A DNA stretch of 64,000 nt from Xanthomonas campestris pv. phormiicola (GTDB taxonomy: Bacteria; Pseudomonadota; Gammaproteobacteria; Xanthomonadales; Xanthomonadaceae), in NCBI GenBank assembly GCA_025666215.1, contig CP102593.1, positions 2,307,001-2,371,000 on the forward strand. Reading direction: 5' to 3'. Position 1 is the stretch's first letter; every line of letters starts with the position of its first letter. Shown piece by piece: positions 59,994 through 64,000 of this stretch. The translations under genes were made by a program, and so were the position numbers. Below the pieces are notes generated by a model, which was not told where the DNA came from, did no database searches, and saw nothing but the letters and a program-made list of their open reading frames with translations.

Positions 59994-61760
59994 TCAGTCG
60001 ATGAACTGCAGCCGTGCCAGTTCCGCGTACAGGCCGCCCTGCGCCAACAGCTCGGCATGGGTGCCCTGGGCGACGATGCGGCCGTGGTCCATCACCACGA
60101 TGCGATCGGCCTTGAGTACCGTCGCCAGGCGGTGCGCGATCACCAGGGTGGTGCGCCCGGCCATCAACCGTTCCAGTGCCTGTTGCACGGCGTATTCGCT
60201 CTGCGCGTCGAGCGCGCTGGTGGCTTCGTCCAGCAGCAGGATCGGCGCGTCCTTGAGCAGGGCGCGGGCGATGGCGATGCGCTGCTGCTGGCCGCCGGAC
60301 AGGCGCGCGCCGCGTTCGCCCAGTTCGCTGGCGTAGCCGTCCGGCAACTGGCGGATGAAGCTGTCGGCTTCGGCGGCGCGCGCGGCGGCCTCGACCTCGG
60401 CGTCGCTGGCCTCGAGCCGGCCGTAGCGGATGTTGTCGGCGGCGCTGGCGGCGAACAGGGTCGGGTGCTGCGGCACCAGGCCGACGTTTTCGCGCAGCTG
60501 CGCCGGGTCCAGTTCGCGCAGGTCGATGCCGTCCACCCGCACCGTGCCCGCCTGCGGATCGTGGAAGCGCAGCAGCAGCGACAGCACGGTGCTCTTGCCG
60601 GCGCCGGAGGGGCCGACCAGGGCCACGCTCTCGCCTGGCCGCACGTGCAGGTCGAAGCCGTCCAGCGCCGGATGCTCGTCGCGCTGCGGATAGCGGAACA
60701 CCACGTTGTCGAAACGCACCTCGCCGCGCAGCGGCTGCGGCAGCGCACGCGGCTGCGCCGGCGCCACCACTTCGGGCCGTTCGGCGAACAGCTCGGCGAT
60801 GCGGCCCATGCCGCCGGCCGCGCGCTGCAGGTCGTTCCAGACTTCGGCCAGCGAGGCCACCGAGCCGCCGCCGAACATCGCGTACAGCACGAACTGGCCG
60901 AGCGCGCCGGCGCTCAGTTCGCCGGCCGCCACTTCGTGCGCGCCGGACCACAGCACCAGCACGATCGCGCCGAACACCAGGACGATCGCCACCGCGGTGA
61001 TCAGCGCCTGCGCGCGCACCCGGCGCCGCGCCACGTCCACCGACAGGGCAAGCGCCTGGCCGAAGCGGCCACGCTCGTAGGGCTCGCGCGCATGCGCCTG
61101 CACCGTGCGCACCGCGCCCAGGGTTTCGGCGGCCAGCGTGTTGGCGTCGGCGACGCGGTCCTGGCTGGCGCGCGAGATCTTCTGCAGGCGGCGCGCGCCG
61201 AGCACGATCGGCAACACCGCCAGCGGGATGCCGAGCAGCGCATAGGCGGCCAGGTGCGGGCTGGTCACGAACAGCATCACGATGCTGCCGATCACCGTCA
61301 CCGTGCTGCGCAGCGCCACCGACATGGTGCTGCCGATCACCCCGCGCAACAGTTCGCTGTCGGCCGACAGCCGCGACACCAGTTCGCCGCTGCGGTTGCG
61401 GTCGTGGAAACCGGCGTGCAGGCCGATCAGGTGCGCGTACAGGCGTCCGCGCAGGTCGGCGACGACCTTCTCGCCGAGCAGCGACACGAAGTAGAAGCGC
61501 AGCGCGGTGGCGATCGCCAGCACCACCGCCAACGCGAACAGCAGCGCGAAGGACTGGTTGATCCTGCTGCCGTCGCTGAAACCGTGGTCGATCATCTGCC
61601 GGACCGCCACCGGCAGGCTCAGCGTCGCGCTGGAGGACACCGCCAGCGCCAGCAGCCAGGCGCCGAACAGGCCGCGCTGGCGCTGCACGAACGGCCACAG
61701 GGTGCGCAGGCTGCCGAGTTTGCGCAGCGACTTGGCCTGGTCGGCCGACGGATCGTTCAT
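59994..61760 (-). CDS. MsbA-like ABC exporter
   Basis: 588-aa half-transporter: six membrane helices (about 30-300) and a nucleotide-binding domain from about 345. Walker A is GPSGAGKST (383-391), signature LSGGQ (487-491), Walker B ILLLDEA (507-513) and switch His543. The domain order and length match the MsbA/LmrA lipid or drug exporters; the true substrate is unknown. Its ATG overlaps the stop of the upstream IMPACT-family gene (61757-61760), so the two are translationally coupled. Confidence 0.94.
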   Translation of the reverse strand: MNDPSADQAKSLRKLGSLRTLWPFVQRQRGLFGAWLLALAVSSSATLSLPVAVRQMIDHGFSDGSRINQSFALLFALAVVLAIATALRFYFVSLLGEKVVADLRGRLYAHLIGLHAGFHDRNRSGELVSRLSADSELLRGVIGSTMSVALRSTVTVIGSIVMLFVTSPHLAAYALLGIPLAVLPIVLGARRLQKISRASQDRVADANTLAAETLGAVRTVQAHAREPYERGRFGQALALSVDVARRRVRAQALITAVAIVLVFGAIVLVLWSGAHEVAAGELSAGALGQFVLYAMFGGGSVASLAEVWNDLQRAAGGMGRIAELFAERPEVVAPAQPRALPQPLRGEVRFDNVVFRYPQRDEHPALDGFDLHVRPGESVALVGPSGAGKSTVLSLLLRFHDPQAGTVRVDGIDLRELDPAQLRENVGLVPQHPTLFAASAADNIRYGRLEASDAEVEAAARAAEADSFIRQLPDGYASELGERGARLSGGQQQRIAIARALLKDAPILLLDEATSALDAQSEYAVQQALERLMAGRTTLVIAHRLATVLKADRIVVMDHGRIVAQGTHAELLAQGGLYAELARLQFID

Positions 61761-62350
61761 GCGGGGGAGGTTTCCGAACAGCGGACCCTGTTCCGTGTGG
61801 CGTCGCGCAGCCGTGTTTTCAAGGCGTCGACGCGATCGCTGGGCAGGCGCAGGCGCAGTTCGGCGCCGTCGGCGTCGAAGCGTTCATCGAGTTTTTCGGC
61901 GGCGCAGGCGCTCAGCGCCGCGTGCACAGTGCCCAGATCGTCGAAGCCGCAGTGCAGGGTGACCAGGCTCAAGGCCAGCAACGGCTGCCGCGGCGCCAGC
62001 CGCAGGCACTCGGCGGCGGTGCCGCCATAGGCGCGGACCAGGCCGCCGGCGCCGAGCTTGATGCCGCCGTACCAGCGCGTGACCACCACCACCACGCGGT
62101 CGAAGCCCTGGCCGTCGATCGCTGCCAGGATCGGGCGGCCGGCGGTCCCGGACGGTTCGCCATCGTCGCTGGAGCGGTAGTCGTCGCCGTGGCGGTAGGC
62201 CCAGCAGTTGTGGGTGGCATCGGCCACCGCGACCCGCTGCACGAACGCCAGCGCCGCACCGGCGTGGGCGATCGGCGCCGCCTGTGCCAGGAAGCGGCTG
62301 TGCTTGATGTCCACGCTGTGGCTGACGAGGTGGAGGAGCGTATCGGGCAT
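61757..62350 (-). CDS. IMPACT family protein (YigZ-like)
   Basis: 197 aa. N-terminal UPF0029/Impact domain (about 12-125) with SRFLAQAAPI, the signature SSDDGEPSGTAGRPILAAI and RWYGGIKLGAGGLVRAYGG, and a C-terminal DUF1949 domain (about 130-190). The family is linked to translation control (IMPACT/YIH1 in eukaryotes); the bacterial role is unclear. Start MPDTLLHL was chosen; an in-frame ATG nine bases upstream (MAPMPDTL) is possible. It overlaps the MsbA-like gene. Confidence 0.93.
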   Translation of the reverse strand: MPDTLLHLVSHSVDIKHSRFLAQAAPIAHAGAALAFVQRVAVADATHNCWAYRHGDDYRSSDDGEPSGTAGRPILAAIDGQGFDRVVVVVTRWYGGIKLGAGGLVRAYGGTAAECLRLAPRQPLLALSLVTLHCGFDDLGTVHAALSACAAEKLDERFDADGAELRLRLPSDRVDALKTRLRDATRNRVRCSETSPA

Positions 62351-62469
62351 CGGCGCCATTCTAGACGAGGCGCCGAGCGCGACCGCGGATGCGGGCTGCA
62401 CCCGGTCGCGGGTGCATGGGCGACGAGGCGCGCGCGAGCATGCCGTCGGCGACGAAGGCCCGGTGCGCG

Positions 62470-63606
62470 TCAGTCGTCGAGCAGCTCGCGCAGGTCGTCG
62501 GGGATGCGCGCTTGCGGATGTTCGCGTTGGAAGCGTTGCAGGCTGGCACGTGCGGTGGCGTGCTCGCCGGCGTCGCGGCGCTCGCGGATGCGCGCCAGCC
62601 AGCGTCGCGGCGCCAGGCGCGCGTCGCTCTCCGCCGCTGCCGCAAGCGCCGGATCGGTGCCGGAGGCGCGCGCGGATGCCGCCAGCGGGATGGTGTCCGC
62701 CGCGGCCGGTGCGGCCGGCATCGCGGCCGCTGCCGGCGCTGCGCTGAGATTTCCCTCGACGCGCGCGGCGTCCGCGTCCTGTGCCTGTGCGCTTGCCGGG
62801 TCGCTGCTGTCGCGCTCGCCGAAGTCTGTACGGCGTTGCAGCAGTGCGCGGCGGTCTTCGCGCTGCATGGCATTGGCCTCGCGCGTGCGTGCCGCCGGCT
62901 TTGCCGGCGCCTGCGCTGCCTGCGCGGGAGGCGCCAGCGCTTTTGCCGGTGCCGGCAAGGCCGGCGGCGCAGGCGGTGCGGGCGGCGAGACCATGGCCGC
63001 TGCGGGAGGCGGTGGCGCGGCCATCGGCGCCGGCTCGGCCGCCGCCGGGGCGTCCGCGGATGCGGCCGATGGCGCAGGTGCCGCGCGCATCGATTGGAGC
63101 TCGGGCGCTGCCGGTGCCTGCTTCGGCGCAGGCGCTGGTGGCGGCATGTCGGTGGGACTGCGTGCCACGCCAGGCGCAACTGCGGCGTCTTCGGCATCGG
63201 CCGGCTGCGTTGCGCTGGTTTGGTCGGCGGCCGCTGCGGAAGCGTCTGGGTCTGGAGCGACCGCTTGTGGAGCGGCCGGCGCTGCCACTGGCGGAGCCGG
63301 GGTGCGCAGCTGCCAGGCGATGCCGACGGCCAGGGTCAACGATGCCGCCAGCCCGGTCCAGGCCGGCCAGCGCGAGCGACGCTGCGCGGCGGCGCTGGAG
63401 CGGGCCTGCTCCGCCGGCGCGGCGGCGCTCGCAATTGAAGCAGCTGCCGGCGCCGGCGCGGAAGCGGCCGGCGCAGATGCCACTGCGGCACGCGCCGCGG
63501 CCAGGATCGAAGCGTCCAGCGCCGCCGACGGCAACGCCTGCCGGACCGGCCGCAGGCGTTCGGCGAGGGCGCGTTCTTCCGGCGTCAGCGGCTCGTCGGC
63601 GCTCAT
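62470..63606 (-). CDS. Anti-sigma-factor-like membrane protein
   Basis: 378 aa, start overlapping the ECF sigma gene stop (ATGA), the usual order of a sigma/anti-sigma pair. An N-terminal cytoplasmic part (1-80) has an Ala-rich stretch, one transmembrane segment follows (about 83-99), then about 190 residues very rich in Ala and Pro (periplasmic linker), and a small helical domain at the end (about 325-378: WLARIRERRDAGEHATARASLQRFQREHPQARIPDDLRELL). No zinc-binding HxxxCxxC motif is seen. I infer the role from position and layout. Confidence 0.75.
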   Translation of the reverse strand: MSADEPLTPEERALAERLRPVRQALPSAALDASILAAARAAVASAPAASAPAPAAASIASAAAPAEQARSSAAAQRRSRWPAWTGLAASLTLAVGIAWQLRTPAPPVAAPAAPQAVAPDPDASAAAADQTSATQPADAEDAAVAPGVARSPTDMPPPAPAPKQAPAAPELQSMRAAPAPSAASADAPAAAEPAPMAAPPPPAAAMVSPPAPPAPPALPAPAKALAPPAQAAQAPAKPAARTREANAMQREDRRALLQRRTDFGERDSSDPASAQAQDADAARVEGNLSAAPAAAAMPAAPAAADTIPLAASARASGTDPALAAAAESDARLAPRRWLARIRERRDAGEHATARASLQRFQREHPQARIPDDLRELLDD

Positions 63607-64000
63607 CCGCCCAGCCTCGCGCGCAGTTTGTCCATCGCATAGCGCAGCCGCGACTTGACCGTCTCGCGGCCGACGCCGGTGATCTGTGCGATCTCCTCCA
63701 GGCTCAGTTCCTGTTCCAGGCGCAGCAGCAGCACTTCGCGTTGATCCTCCGGCAAGTCGTCGAGCGCCACTTGCAGCTGGCGCCGCTGTTCGAACGCGGA
63801 CAGCTGCCGCTCCGGGGTATCCGGGTCCGGCACGCTGGCGGTGCGCAATTCGGCATCGGCCGGCGCGGCCGGGCGGTGCTTGGCGGCGCGCCAGTGGTCG
63901 CCGAGCCGATTGTGGGCGATGCGCAGCAGCCAGGTACTGAATGCGGCCTGCGGTTGCCAGCCCTGGCGTGCGGCGATCACCCGTTGCCACACGTCCTGGA
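63603..64000 (-). CDS. ECF RNA polymerase sigma factor (partial, 5' end outside window)
   Basis: The frame stays open to the window edge (reading QDVWQRVIAARQ at its first visible residues), so the true start lies beyond. Visible are the end of region 2 (AAFSTWLLRIAHNRLGDHWRA) and region 4 with the helix-turn-helix (ALDDLPEDQREVLLLRLEQELSLEEIAQITGVGRETVKSRLRYAMDKLRARL). It is of the RpoE-like ECF type with an anti-sigma-like gene coupled downstream. A GTG at 63992 could mark a false start. Confidence 0.92.
   Translation of the reverse strand, partial: QDVWQRVIAARQGWQPQAAFSTWLLRIAHNRLGDHWRAAKHRPAAPADAELRTASVPDPDTPERQLSAFEQRRQLQVALDDLPEDQREVLLLRLEQELSLEEIAQITGVGRETVKSRLRYAMDKLRARLGG

Overview
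The window reads as chromosome from a Xanthomonas-type gammaproteobacterium (Xanthomonadaceae). The evidence is very high GC with strong third-position GC, long antisense shadow frames, an omlA/bamE-fur pair next to smpB-ratA-rnfH, an hrcA-grpE-dnaK-dnaJ operon behind recN, a tmRNA tag reading ANDDNYALAA, and many short intergenic repeats of the TGTGGGAGCGACTTCAGTCGCGAC and GGGATTC-heptamer kinds. Species cannot be fixed from sequence alone. Most genes are housekeeping; one insertion sequence is the only clear mobile element, and no CRISPR array or prophage was seen.

Layout. 1-6.7 kb: a partial amidohydrolase, glutathione peroxidase, ferredoxin-NADP reductase behind a Fur-box-like palindrome, an ABC exporter and a dimethylargininase-like enzyme. 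6.3-8.6 kb: an AhpD-like gene and an ECF41 sigma factor, both with an ECF41-type promoter, now separated by an IS5-family element inserted exactly at the sigma stop codon. 8.7-20 kb: fumarase, GST, phospholipase A, cold-shock protein, two glycine-zipper envelope proteins, a cytochrome, tcdA, tatD, gcdH, a GNAT and an FMN reductase. 20-26.3 kb: dnaB, then an overlapping four-gene signalling operon (FIST sensor, histidine kinase, REC-HDOD, REC-HD). 26.4-30.3 kb: photolyase, a wax-ester-synthase/DGAT-type acyltransferase and an OmpA lipoprotein.

30.4-39.4 kb: a LysR regulator divergent from a MexEF-OprN-like RND efflux operon with two short-chain dehydrogenases interleaved. 39.6-42.6 kb: a diguanylate cyclase and a LysR/azoreductase divergent pair. 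43.7-49.3 kb: tmRNA, a large cytoplasmic protein joining a lipase-like alpha/beta hydrolase to a subtilisin domain, smpB, ratA, rnfH, bamE and fur. 49.4-50 kb: four tandem copies of a 132-bp repeat. 50.1-57 kb: recN and the heat-shock operon, with three sigma32-like promoters. 57.3-64 kb: pdxY, tyrA, a DnaA-box-like cluster, an MsbA-like ABC exporter coupled to an IMPACT-family protein, and an anti-sigma-like gene with a partial ECF sigma gene.

The most interesting candidates are the dual-hydrolase (lipase plus S8 protease) protein lying between the two trans-translation genes, the split but still promoter-linked ECF41 module, and the FIST/kinase/HDOD/HD operon, which resembles NosP-NahK nitric-oxide sensing pairs and ends in a response regulator whose HD active site is lost.
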